NCBI GenBank assembly: GCA_030429045.1
Contig: JAUIEA010000005.1
Coordinates: 1 to 64,000, forward strand
Source: Bacteroidia bacterium
GTDB lineage: Bacteria; Bacteroidota; Bacteroidia; Chitinophagales; Saprospiraceae
Direction of reading: 5' to 3'
DNA length: 64,000 nucleotides
The position numbers and the translations under genes were made by a program. Within the stretch, counting starts at the first letter, position 1. Every line of letters starts with the position of its first letter. Under the pieces are notes generated by a model. That model was not told the DNA's origin. It did no database searches and worked only from the letters and a program-made list of their open reading frames with translations. This document shows, one piece after another, positions 9,721-18,849 of the stretch.

Positions 9721-10223
9721 CAGGAGAAGAGACCGTGTTCCATCCGGCCCAACTCATCGCAAAGGAGGGAGCAGCCGTGAGAATCTGCGAGCATATCAAC
9801 AGGCTTTTGATCTCTGAATTGGAAATTGGGGGTATCCAGCCACTCGCGAAAGGCGGATGTGGTGTCAAAAAAAGCCAGCCCGAGATCCGTCACTTGAGCG
9901 ACATCAAGGATTTTTTCGGACTGATATCGCCGAAATCGGAAATGAGGACCTTCCCTGGCATAACGGGAGAGGGTCTTTTCGGAGATATCCAGGATGTGAC
10001 TCCATTCTTTCTCTGTGAGGGGGGCCCGTTCCTGAATGTGGGCGAATAGCCCATAGGGCAAGCCAGCCTGGATGATCAGGGAGAGCTCCAAAGGATGAGT
10101 GAACAAGTGCCCGGGCAAGATCGCTTTGCGAGGGGAATGTGGTGCCTGACCCTTCGCAGGGTAGACGATCAGGGACTCCATGACCTGGCTGATCTTGGAT
10201 TCTAAGGTGGATAGAGGGCTCAT
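9720..10223 (-). CDS. Xre/MbcA/ParS-type antitoxin partner of RES toxin
   Basis: Directly upstream of the RES ORF. 'GLFAHIQERAPLTEKEWSHILDISEKTLSRY...DLGLAFFDTTSAFREWLDTPNFQFRDQKPVDML' = Xre-like plus ParS toxin-binding domain. ATG at 10223 preferred over the track's TTG at 10253. Confidence 0.88.
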   Translation of the reverse strand: MSPLSTLESKISQVMESLIVYPAKGQAPHSPRKAILPGHLFTHPLELSLIIQAGLPYGLFAHIQERAPLTEKEWSHILDISEKTLSRYAREGPHFRFRRYQSEKILDVAQVTDLGLAFFDTTSAFREWLDTPNFQFRDQKPVDMLADSHGCSLLCDELGRMEHGLFS

Positions 10224-10319
10224 CTTGGAAAGTTGTCTGTAATATATGGACAAATTTCCAGACTAAAAAGTTCCAACTCCCTCCCTGGGACTCGGGTCAC
10301 AGAGCAAAACAGGAACTGT

Positions 10320-11210
10320 TCAGATTCCCTGGCCGGGGAATTTGGTGATCTCGATGGTCGTAGAGGCCATCTGGATCCGACCGCCACTGGCGTCGACCTC
10401 CTGGAGAAGGGCCCGCATCAAGGTATCCTTGGTGACTCTTCTGCGTTTGAAATCCACGGTGTAGCGCAAGGTGAATTCAACCCAATTGTCATTGGCCATC
10501 AGGGTGACCATCGGTTTGGTAATGGCATCTTCGATCATATACTTTTTCACCATGCTCGCCCAGGTCATTTTGGCGATCTCTGCGCTTTCTTTCAGGTGGG
10601 TATCAGCGATTCGCAACAGCATTTTTTCCGTTTCCTGGTAATCGCTGCCATATCGGATCGGCACCCTGATCTCATCCCAGATGAAGGGAAAGTCAGCGGA
10701 ATAGTTAAATACCGGCTCCTTGAAGACAAAACTGTTGGCAATTCGGACGATTCGACCGTTATACTGATCGGCATCGACCCATTGCCCCATTTCCATCAAC
10801 GTCGTGCGCAGAACACCGATGTCGATGACATCCCCTTTGATACCACCCAGCTGGACCCGGTCGCCGGTCTGGTAAAATCCGCCAAATACAATGGCCAGCC
10901 AACCGGCCACACTGGTGATGACCTCCTGGAGGGCAAAGGCAATCCCTGCTCCGGCAACACCCAGGGCCAATCCCAGGCCACTCAACCGGACCTGGAAGGC
11001 CATCAGGATAGCGATGAGAATGACGAGGTAACCCACAAATGTCACCCCCTTCCGAAATCGATACCGGTTTTCTGTATCCTCGATCCGGGAAAAGATGCGC
11101 TGGCGGAACAGGACGACCAGGCCCCAGATCAGGGCCACCCAAATGGCCGCAACGACACTTTGGCGCAACAGCGGATCAGGGAGCCAGTTTTCCAGGAGTT
11201 GGTTCATCAT
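10320..11210 (-). CDS. Mechanosensitive ion channel (MscS) family protein
   Basis: GLALGVAGAGIAFALQEVITSVAGWLAIVFGGFYQTGDRVQLGGIKGDVIDIGVLRTTL, MscS TM3/beta domain. Confidence 0.93.
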   Translation of the reverse strand: MMNQLLENWLPDPLLRQSVVAAIWVALIWGLVVLFRQRIFSRIEDTENRYRFRKGVTFVGYLVILIAILMAFQVRLSGLGLALGVAGAGIAFALQEVITSVAGWLAIVFGGFYQTGDRVQLGGIKGDVIDIGVLRTTLMEMGQWVDADQYNGRIVRIANSFVFKEPVFNYSADFPFIWDEIRVPIRYGSDYQETEKMLLRIADTHLKESAEIAKMTWASMVKKYMIEDAITKPMVTLMANDNWVEFTLRYTVDFKRRRVTKDTLMRALLQEVDASGGRIQMASTTIEITKFPGQGI

Positions 11211-11437
11211 GTGGGAAGATTTAGAGGTTTAACAGACAGATCATCGATCGTGGATATGTCGTCAGTTCGTCATCTCCAAGTTACGGCAGATGAACCTAAA
11301 AAAGTCAATAGACTTTATTGCACATCGTTCAGACGATCAATGTCTGGGTCAACCCGGACAAACCCGCTGATCGTGCAGTTTTCGTCCGCGAGATGGGCGA
11401 ATTGTACTTTTCTACTACACGATTCGGGATGAACCGC

Positions 11438-12556
11438 TTATCCACGTTTTCTGTAATTCCAGATCGCGACACCATTCAGCACAGCTGCCAGCAAGCCCAT
11501 CGCACCGAATTGCATGCCCAGGTCAGTAAATCCGGAACCTTTGATCACCACCATCCGCATCACCGACACAAAGTAAGTAACCGGGTTGAACCGTGCAATG
11601 ACCTGTGCCCAATCTGGCATGCTTTCGATCGGCGTATACAATCCGCTCATCAGGATGAAGATCAGCATGAAAAAGAAGCCGACCAGCATCGCTTGTTGTT
11701 GCGTATCCACGATCGTGGAAATCAGGAGCCCGAAACCGAGGACAGCGAGTAAAAATACAGCTGCAAAGGCATAGATAACGACCAGGGAACCAACGGGGAC
11801 GATGCCATAGACCACATAGCTGATGATCAATCCAACCGTCAACACCACAAACCCCAGAACCCAGAAGGGGATCAATTTCCCCATGATGACTTCAGATTTT
11901 TTCAGCGGGGTGACATTCAATTGTTCGATGGTCCCCACTTCTTTTTCGACCACGATATTCAGGGCCGCCAGAAATCCTCCCACCATGGTCAGAAGGATGG
12001 TCAGGATACCCGGCACCATAAAGAGGGGATAGGAAAGGTGGGGGTTGAACCACACATTGGGGACCACCTCGATGCGTGGCTCCGGGAAGTACCGTGGAAA
12101 CTGCACCCATTCCGTTCGGACCCCTGTGTTGAAGTTGCGAATGGATTGGGCGAGATAGGCACTCCCCAGGTTGGCTTTTACACCATTGATGGCGTTCACT
12201 GCCATGAAGAGTTTGGCCTCATTTTCCCGGATGAGGTCTCGTTCAAATCCATCTGGAATTTGCAGGACGAGGTCGGCCTGGTCTTCTTCGACGGCATCCA
12301 AAGCCTGTTCAAATGAGGTGCTCAACTCGTTCAGTCTGAAATACGGTGATCCATCGATCATGCTGATCAGCTGTCGGCTGTAGGGAGAATGATCCTGGTC
12401 GACGATGGCCACATCCACGTTCTTCACCTCATAATCAGCGGCCATAGGCAGGACGATGAGCTGGATAGCCGGCATGAGGAACATGATCCGCAGAATGGCC
12501 GGATTGCGAAAGATCTGTCTGAATTCCTTCTCGAGGATGAATCGGAGTGTGCGCAT
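11438..12556 (-). CDS. ABC-2 type transporter permease (YbhR-like)
   Basis: 372 aa; EKEVGTIEQLNVTPLKKSEVIMGKLIPFW ABC2 motif; N-terminal TM plus large periplasmic loop. Confidence 0.92.
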   Translation of the reverse strand: MRTLRFILEKEFRQIFRNPAILRIMFLMPAIQLIVLPMAADYEVKNVDVAIVDQDHSPYSRQLISMIDGSPYFRLNELSTSFEQALDAVEEDQADLVLQIPDGFERDLIRENEAKLFMAVNAINGVKANLGSAYLAQSIRNFNTGVRTEWVQFPRYFPEPRIEVVPNVWFNPHLSYPLFMVPGILTILLTMVGGFLAALNIVVEKEVGTIEQLNVTPLKKSEVIMGKLIPFWVLGFVVLTVGLIISYVVYGIVPVGSLVVIYAFAAVFLLAVLGFGLLISTIVDTQQQAMLVGFFFMLIFILMSGLYTPIESMPDWAQVIARFNPVTYFVSVMRMVVIKGSGFTDLGMQFGAMGLLAAVLNGVAIWNYRKRG

Positions 12557-12572
12557 GTTGAATCGATTAGGG

Positions 12573-13679
12573 TCAGGTCAGTCGGATGTCAAATTTGCGC
12601 CAGCTCAGGACGAAGAGGAAGACCGTCATGCCCAGGAGGATCAGGGTCTCCTTCCAGATCGCCGCAAAGCCAAGACCCTTGATCATCACGTCCTTGACGA
12701 TCAGATAATACCATTTGGCGGGAACCAGGTTGGACAGCACCTGCAGGGGCATGGGCATATTTTCGATCGGGAACATGAACCCGCTGAACATCAACGTCGG
12801 GAGCAGCAGACCGACCAGTGAGATGAACATGGCCAGCATCTGACTATTGGTCGATGTGGAGATCAGCATCCCCAGGGCCAGAGCTGTCATGATAAAGAGC
12901 CCGGACTCGGCATACAGCAACAACAGGCTCCCTGCAATGGGCAATTCCAGCAACCAGACGCTGAGGATCAGGATGGTGGTGAGATTGACCAGGGAAAGGG
13001 CCAGATAGGGTACCGTCTTAGCCAGGATCAAGACCATGGGTCGCAAGGGAGACACAAGCAGGACCTCCATATTGCCCTGTTCCTTTTCCCGGACAATGGC
13101 AATGGATGTCATCATGGCACAGATCAACATCATCACCATCGCCATCACGCCCGGTACGAAATTGAATGCACCTTTTTGCTGGGGGTTGTACAACATGCGC
13201 ACCTCTGTGGTGATCGAATAGGGCAATTGGCGGTCATCCCACAGTTCCATCTGATGGTCCCGGATGATCGCTCCGGCATAATTGAGGAGGGAGGAGCCCA
13301 GGTTGGGATCTGACGCATCTGCGATAAGCTGGATCTGGGCATGGTGCGATTGGTTGAGGTCCTGGCTGAATCCGGCCGGAAAGACGATCACCATATTGGA
13401 GCGACCAGCTTGAAAACTGGACTCGATCTGGTCGAAATGGGTCAAGTTTTCAGACAGATTGAAAAACTGACTCGCGGCGATCCGTTCCGTGATTTGCCGG
13501 GTCTCGGAGTCCTTGCTCAGGTCGAGGACCGAAAACTTGCTGTTCTTCACCTCATTGGATAAGGCAAACCCGAACAGCAGGATCTGGGCAATGGGAATGC
13601 CCAGAAGGACGAACAGGGTTCGCCAGTCCCGGAGGATATGCTTGAACTCTTTGATGACGTATGTCCAGAATTGGCTCAT
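12573..13679 (-). CDS. ABC-2 type transporter permease (YbhS-like)
   Basis: 368 aa; REKEQGNMEVLLVSPLRPMVLILAKTVPYL; MFSGFMFPIENMP. Confidence 0.92.
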   Translation of the reverse strand: MSQFWTYVIKEFKHILRDWRTLFVLLGIPIAQILLFGFALSNEVKNSKFSVLDLSKDSETRQITERIAASQFFNLSENLTHFDQIESSFQAGRSNMVIVFPAGFSQDLNQSHHAQIQLIADASDPNLGSSLLNYAGAIIRDHQMELWDDRQLPYSITTEVRMLYNPQQKGAFNFVPGVMAMVMMLICAMMTSIAIVREKEQGNMEVLLVSPLRPMVLILAKTVPYLALSLVNLTTILILSVWLLELPIAGSLLLLYAESGLFIMTALALGMLISTSTNSQMLAMFISLVGLLLPTLMFSGFMFPIENMPMPLQVLSNLVPAKWYYLIVKDVMIKGLGFAAIWKETLILLGMTVFLFVLSWRKFDIRLT

Positions 13680-13716
13680 GATCGCTTGTTTCGTCTATAC
13701 AGGTTCAGATCCTTCA

Positions 13717-14460
13717 TTATCCATCAGTACGAGTGGCTTTCCGGGCCAGTTGAAGAAAGACTTCATCCATGCTCCCGGCATCGTAAATCTTTTTCAGGTT
13801 GGCGGGCGTGTCCAGGGCGTCGATCCGACCGTCTACCATGATCGAGACCCGATCGCAATACTCCGCCTCATCCATGTAGTGGGTGGTGACAAAGACCGTG
13901 ATCCCACTGGCCGCTGCTTCATAGATCATTTCCCAGAACGCACGCCGGGTAACAGGGTCTACACCTCCCGTCGGTTCATCGAGGAATACAATGCGCGGCC
14001 GGTGAAGAATGGCTACCGAGAAGGCGAGTTTCTGTTTCCAGCCCAGCGGCAGGCTGCCCACCAATTGACCGGATTCAGATTCCAACCCGAGGCGCTGCAG
14101 GAGCTCCGCTGTCCTGGAAGCCAACTCCTGATCACTGAGGCCATAAATGCCCCCGTAAAACCGGATGTTTTCACGGACCGTCAGGTCCTGGTACAACGAA
14201 AACCGCTGACTCATATAGCCGATGTTTCGCTTGATCTGCTCGGGTTGTTTGAGTAAGTCAAATCCGGCCACCTTCGCGCTGCCGGAGGTGGGAAAAGACA
14301 AGGCGATCAACATGCGCATGGCCGTCGTTTTTCCTGCACCATTGGCGCCGAGAAATCCGAATATTTCACCTTTTGAAACATCAAAGGAGATATTGTCCAC
14401 GGCCGTAAACGCACCAAACTTCTTGGTCAACTCCCGGGCTTCGATGGCATAGTCAGACAT
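13717..14460 (-). CDS. ABC transporter ATP-binding protein (equivalent to YbhF C-terminal half)
   Basis: Walker A GANGAGKTT, degenerate signature SLPLGWKQ, Walker B IVFLDEPTGGVDP, H-loop VTTHYMDEAE. Confidence 0.94.
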   Translation of the reverse strand: MSDYAIEARELTKKFGAFTAVDNISFDVSKGEIFGFLGANGAGKTTAMRMLIALSFPTSGSAKVAGFDLLKQPEQIKRNIGYMSQRFSLYQDLTVRENIRFYGGIYGLSDQELASRTAELLQRLGLESESGQLVGSLPLGWKQKLAFSVAILHRPRIVFLDEPTGGVDPVTRRAFWEMIYEAAASGITVFVTTHYMDEAEYCDRVSIMVDGRIDALDTPANLKKIYDAGSMDEVFLQLARKATRTDG

Positions 14461-15397
14461 GAGATTCGGTTGTAAAGGCCATGAATCGGTCTTCTATTGT
14501 CGGGTCGATCCGTTTCCAGGTGATCCCGGTATGTCCACACTGCCGCAGCCATTCCTGAAGCTGATGTTCACTGGCCGGAGTGGGGTTAGCCAGGGTGACG
14601 TGATGGCTGTCACCAAATGCAAAGGCCGTTTTCACCTCGGGCGAACGACGGAGGTCCTTCAATAGGGGGTACATCTCGTCGCTGGCAGCCGCCCATAGTG
14701 GGGTGGTAAATTCATCACAGATCCCCTGGGGCGTATCTACAGAGAAGAGTGATCCTTCCTGGATCAGGCCCACTTTGTCACATCGGGCAGCTTCGTCCAT
14801 GTAGGGCGTAGATACCAGGATGGTCAGCCCCTGGGCTTTGAGGCGATCCAGCATATCCCAGAACTCCTTGCGACTGACCGCATCCACGCCGGTTGTCGGT
14901 TCGTCGAGGAGGAGGATACGAGGTTGATGGATCAATGCGCAGGAAAGAGCCAGCTTCTGTTTCATTCCCCCGGAGAGTTGTCCGGCACGACGGTGTTTGA
15001 AGGGCTCGATCTGCTGATAGATCTCCTTTACCAGATGATAATTCTCCCTGACTGTGGTGTGGAAGATGGATGCGAACAGATTCATATTCTCCTCCACCGT
15101 GAGATCCTGATACAACGAAAACCGCCCAGGCATATAGCCCACCCGTTTTCTGATTTTGGCATAATCGCGAACGATATCCAGTCCGTCCATGGAGGCCTGG
15201 CCGCTGTCGGGCAGGATCAGGGTGGTGAGAATGCGAAAGAGGGAGGTTTTTCCAGCACCATCCGGACCGATCAAGCCAAAGATCTCCCCTTCTGCACAGG
15301 CAAAACTGATGCCGCGCAGGGCTGGCGTTTCCACCCGTTTTTTCCCCTTGCCCGTGGCGTAGGTTTTGGTGATCTGATCGACAATGATACGGTCCAT
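14453..15397 (-). CDS. ABC transporter ATP-binding protein (equivalent to YbhF N-terminal half)
   Basis: Walker A GPDGAGKTS, signature LSGGMKQ, Walker B ILLLDEPTTGVDA, H-loop position VSTPYMDEAA (His replaced by Pro). Overlaps the next gene by 8 bp. Confidence 0.94.
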   Translation of the reverse strand: MDRIIVDQITKTYATGKGKKRVETPALRGISFACAEGEIFGLIGPDGAGKTSLFRILTTLILPDSGQASMDGLDIVRDYAKIRKRVGYMPGRFSLYQDLTVEENMNLFASIFHTTVRENYHLVKEIYQQIEPFKHRRAGQLSGGMKQKLALSCALIHQPRILLLDEPTTGVDAVSRKEFWDMLDRLKAQGLTILVSTPYMDEAARCDKVGLIQEGSLFSVDTPQGICDEFTTPLWAAASDEMYPLLKDLRRSPEVKTAFAFGDSHHVTLANPTPASEHQLQEWLRQCGHTGITWKRIDPTIEDRFMAFTTESHV

Positions 15398-15400
15398 AGG

Positions 15401-16411
15401 TTATTCGTTGAGGTCTACTTCGGCATACATGCCGATCTTGAGCAGCCCGTCATTGGCCACTCTTACCTTGGTGGCATACACCAGGTTGGCTCGCTCATCA
15501 CGGGTCATAATAGTTTTTGGAGTGAATTCTGCCTGATCTGCGATCCAGGTAATGGTACCGGGATAGGCCCGGTATCCCCCTTTGCCGTCATCCACCATGA
15601 CCTGGACAGATTGACCAATTTTAACCGTGGGTAACTGTCCGCCCGTCAGATAGGTTCGCAGAAACAGGGTATCCGTTTTGGCGATCTTGTACAATGGCTT
15701 TCCGGGTCCTGTGATTTCGCCGGCTTCCGCATAGGTGATGAGCACTGTCCCACTCAGTGGGTTCTTGACAGCTGTCCGGGAGAGTTGATCGTCCACCTGG
15801 GCAGCGCGTTTGTCGAGTGGATCCTTTTCACTGAGGATGGCCCTGTTCTGCCGCCGGGCAGTGGCCCGCTGAGCGGCGATCTGTTTCTCCAGGATGTCAA
15901 TCTGGCTTCTGGCAGCTACCTGTTGTTTGGACAGGACATCGATCTGACCTTCAATGTCCTCCAGTTGCTTTCGGGGGACGGCATCAGCATTCACCAGCTT
16001 GGTGAACCGTTCCTTTTCCCGTTGCAGGACAGACATCTGTCCGGCGAGGACGTCGATCTGCCGGCGCTGTGCCTGGATCTGGCCGTTCAGGACATTGATC
16101 TGGGGCTCCACATCCATGGTCTTCAGATCCAGAGATGATTTGGTGGCTTCGATCTGCTCCTTCTGCAGGGAAAGACTCAAAGGGTCGATCCGGGCGACGA
16201 TGGTCCCGGCACCCAGGGAATCCCCTTCATGTGCTGAAAAGGAAAGAATTCGGCCGGCTACTTCCGCGGAGACGATCACATCAGTTGCCTCAAATGTGCC
16301 ACTGGCATCAAATTCCAACCCGTTATTGAGGCAGGACGTCACCAGCAGGGCAGGCAGGATCATCAGGGTAAGGACGTGAATACGATGGCGTTTCAGTTGG
16401 ATCTGATTCAT
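15401..16411 (-). CDS. HlyD-family periplasmic adaptor (YbhG-like) lipoprotein
   Basis: GTFEATDVIVSAEVAGRILSFSAHEGDSLGAGTIVARIDPL biotinyl-lipoyl-like plus coiled coil; LLVTSCLN lipobox. Confidence 0.93.
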   Translation of the reverse strand: MNQIQLKRHRIHVLTLMILPALLVTSCLNNGLEFDASGTFEATDVIVSAEVAGRILSFSAHEGDSLGAGTIVARIDPLSLSLQKEQIEATKSSLDLKTMDVEPQINVLNGQIQAQRRQIDVLAGQMSVLQREKERFTKLVNADAVPRKQLEDIEGQIDVLSKQQVAARSQIDILEKQIAAQRATARRQNRAILSEKDPLDKRAAQVDDQLSRTAVKNPLSGTVLITYAEAGEITGPGKPLYKIAKTDTLFLRTYLTGGQLPTVKIGQSVQVMVDDGKGGYRAYPGTITWIADQAEFTPKTIMTRDERANLVYATKVRVANDGLLKIGMYAEVDLNE

Positions 16412-17691
16412 TTCTGTTGTGTTTTTCCAGCGAGGAGTCGGGTTTGAACAGTGGCCTGGGCAGCCTGTATACGGTGGAGTTCATTTTGCAGGATGGCCTG
16501 GTACCAGGCATCTACTTCGCGTAAATAGTCCGGGGTGGGAATGATGCCTTCCTCCAGTTGAAGGGCAGCGGTATCCTTGATCCGGGTCCGCCTTTCCAGA
16601 ATGTCGCGATCGGATTCCAAATAGGTGGCATAGGTGGCTGCCTCTGTTTGAGCCTGACGCACCTGCATGTCGAGGGCCCGGCGGAATCCAGACTCCTGTT
16701 GACCGACCATTTCCTGGCCCAGGCGGATCAGTTCGCGATCCGGGCCGTCTGCGTAAAAGGAGCTCAGATTCCACCGCAAGCGGGCGCCGGCCATAAAAAG
16801 AGGTGATGGATCAGGATTGAAGAGGTTGAATCCGGGCCGGCCCAGTCCACCCTGGGCAAACAGGATCAATTTGGGTAGTTGTTGGGATTGGACCAGTTTT
16901 GCCTGGGCATCCAGTGCAGACTTTTTGGCCTCGAACAGGGCCCATTCCCGGCGCGGCTGGTCACCGGCATCTGCTTGACCCGGCAGGGAGAGCGCTGTAT
17001 CCATCGACACTTCCCTGCCGATCAATTGACCGAGGTTGGCCCGGAGGAGCTCCTCCTGGAACCGGTTTTTTTCCAGGGATTGCCGGTGTTTGATCAGCTC
17101 AACGGCCAGCAGGTCGATATCTTTTCGCTGGACGATCCCTCCCTGGTACAATTCGGCCAATTGCGCTTCGCGACGTTGCAGTTCCGACTGCACTAATTCG
17201 AGAGCCTTTCGGTGTTGCTGTGTAAGGAGGATACCGAAATAGAGTTGATGGACCTGGAACTTCAGTCCGTATAATTCAGCTTCGTGCTGCAGGCGTACAG
17301 CTCCCTGTTCAGCCCGACTGGCAGCTTTGAGGTGCCGGGTTGCTCCACCGTCATACAGGGTTTGCGTGAGCTCGCCGACGACCCGGTATTGATCCTGAGG
17401 CGCAGATGGGGCTTCGAACCCGGGAATGGATAGAGGGATATCTACCACGGTTACTTCATTCTGCCAGGTCGCCTGTCCCTGGATCTCCAGTTTTGGCCAG
17501 TAATTCCGGTTGAGTTTGGCGTGATGGGCAGTGCTGATAGCCGACTGCAGAGCCACCTGGTGTGCCAGAGGGTGCTGGCGTTCAAGCAGCTGGAAGCACT
17601 CCGACAGAGAGAGCGCATCCTGACCATATGCCGGAAGGCATGCCAGCCATATTGCCAGGATCTGGAAAACTTGGATGAAAGTCGATTTCAT
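16408..17691 (-). CDS. TolC-family outer membrane efflux protein
   Basis: Signal peptide; ALSLSECFQLLERQHPLAHQVALQSAIS; overlaps the adaptor start by 4 bp. Confidence 0.92.
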   Translation of the reverse strand: MKSTFIQVFQILAIWLACLPAYGQDALSLSECFQLLERQHPLAHQVALQSAISTAHHAKLNRNYWPKLEIQGQATWQNEVTVVDIPLSIPGFEAPSAPQDQYRVVGELTQTLYDGGATRHLKAASRAEQGAVRLQHEAELYGLKFQVHQLYFGILLTQQHRKALELVQSELQRREAQLAELYQGGIVQRKDIDLLAVELIKHRQSLEKNRFQEELLRANLGQLIGREVSMDTALSLPGQADAGDQPRREWALFEAKKSALDAQAKLVQSQQLPKLILFAQGGLGRPGFNLFNPDPSPLFMAGARLRWNLSSFYADGPDRELIRLGQEMVGQQESGFRRALDMQVRQAQTEAATYATYLESDRDILERRTRIKDTAALQLEEGIIPTPDYLREVDAWYQAILQNELHRIQAAQATVQTRLLAGKTQQK

Positions 17692-18305
17692 TATTGGGGT
17701 TTCAATGAAGTAGTGAGTAGTTGGATCACCTCTTCCTGTCGATCGACCAGGAATTGGTCAAATTCTGGTTCGGAATACTGGAAAACCATTTTCATGAGCG
17801 GGCGCCCCAGATAGGGAAAAATGCAGAGGCCCATGATATGCGCCCACAACTGAAATGGATCGATCGGTCGGATATGACCCGCCTCGACTTCCCGGGTCAC
17901 GAATTTTTCAAATGCCTGTATGGGAAAGGGGGCTGACCCTGAGCTGTTCAGTGCGTCCCAGAGGGCTCGGGGGTTCCGGTTGATCTCTTGAATGATAAAG
18001 GCTGCCAGATAGGGTTGCCGATGCAGCATTGTCAAGTACGACTGGACAAACCCCCGGATCATGGTGTTCATATCCGGTGTGGATTTGAAGATCGATTGGA
18101 TCTGGGGCAGGAAGGACTGGACAGCTTCCTGGAAGATGAGGAAGAAGAGCTTTTCCTTGTTGCGAAAGTAATAGTGCAGGAGAGCCTTGTTGATCCCTGC
18201 CCGATCGGCAATATCCTGCATCCGGGCGCCAGACATGCCCTTCTCGAAGAAGACCTGCTTGGCAGCGTGGATGATCCGTTCCTGTGTAGACTGGTCTGTA
18301 TCCAT
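17691..18305 (-). CDS. TetR/AcrR family transcriptional regulator
   Basis: MDTDQSTQERIIHAAKQVFFEKGMSGARMQDIADRAGINKALLHYYFRNKEKLF = TetR HTH. Start refined from 18428 to 18305. Confidence 0.93.
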   Translation of the reverse strand: MDTDQSTQERIIHAAKQVFFEKGMSGARMQDIADRAGINKALLHYYFRNKEKLFFLIFQEAVQSFLPQIQSIFKSTPDMNTMIRGFVQSYLTMLHRQPYLAAFIIQEINRNPRALWDALNSSGSAPFPIQAFEKFVTREVEAGHIRPIDPFQLWAHIMGLCIFPYLGRPLMKMVFQYSEPEFDQFLVDRQEEVIQLLTTSLKPQ

Positions 18306-18317
18306 TTGCCCAAATGG

Positions 18318-18335
18318 TTTAACCAAGTGGTTAAA
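18318..18335. promoter_or_regulatory. Palindromic operator candidate TTTAACCAAGTGGTTAAA upstream of tetR
   Basis: Inverted repeat with 2-nt centre, 13 nt from the TetR start; flanked by TGGTTTAACCA so half-sites alternate. Confidence 0.7.
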
Positions 18336-18434
18336 TCTGATACAAACCTCGTGTATGCGCGGTAGAAATCCAAATTTTTTAACAAAAATCAGCTGAAGGC
18401 TGGATGCGGGACCGTCAGAACCGTTCATTCTGGC

Positions 18435-18442
18435 TACCTTTG
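18435..18442 (+). promoter_or_regulatory. -7 promoter element TACCTTTG
   Basis: TAnnTTTG 23 nt upstream of the DUF3127 gene. Confidence 0.5.
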
Positions 18443-18465
18443 AACCTCCATAAAAAACATGTCAA

Positions 18466-18846
18466 ATGGCCTTCGAGATCAGCGGGAAATTGGTCAAAAT
18501 ATTCCCTACAGAAAACAAATCAGCCACATTCCAGGCGAGAGAGTTTGTCATCGAGATTCAGGATGGTAACTATCCTCAGTTTGTTAAATTCCAATTGACC
18601 CAGGACCGCTGTCCTTTGGTAGATCCCTTCCAGGAGGGTGAAGAGATCAAAGTATGGTTCGACCTCCGGGGCCGGGAATGGCAAGGGAAGTATTTCACCA
18701 ATCTCAATGCCTGGCGGGTAGAAGGCGCACAAAGCGGCCCCCCACAGCCTGCCGGACAGGATCCTTTCGGTGATGTCTCCTTTCCAGAGGTGAAGAATGA
18801 ACCTCAATTCCAGGATGAAGGTGGTGATGATGATCTTCCATTCTAA
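18466..18846 (+). CDS. DUF3127 domain protein (OB/SSB-like)
   Basis: MAFEISGKLVKIFPTENKSATFQAREFVIEIQDGNYPQFVKFQLTQDRCPLVD...; acidic DDDLPF C-terminus like SSB tails. Confidence 0.88.
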   Translation: MAFEISGKLVKIFPTENKSATFQAREFVIEIQDGNYPQFVKFQLTQDRCPLVDPFQEGEEIKVWFDLRGREWQGKYFTNLNAWRVEGAQSGPPQPAGQDPFGDVSFPEVKNEPQFQDEGGDDDLPF

Positions 18847-18849
18847 CCG

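Noticed and set aside
10233-11432. 399-aa plus-strand ORF antisense to the MscS gene
   Set aside because: Shadow of a confident MscS-family CDS; Asp/Gly/His-rich antisense-type composition.
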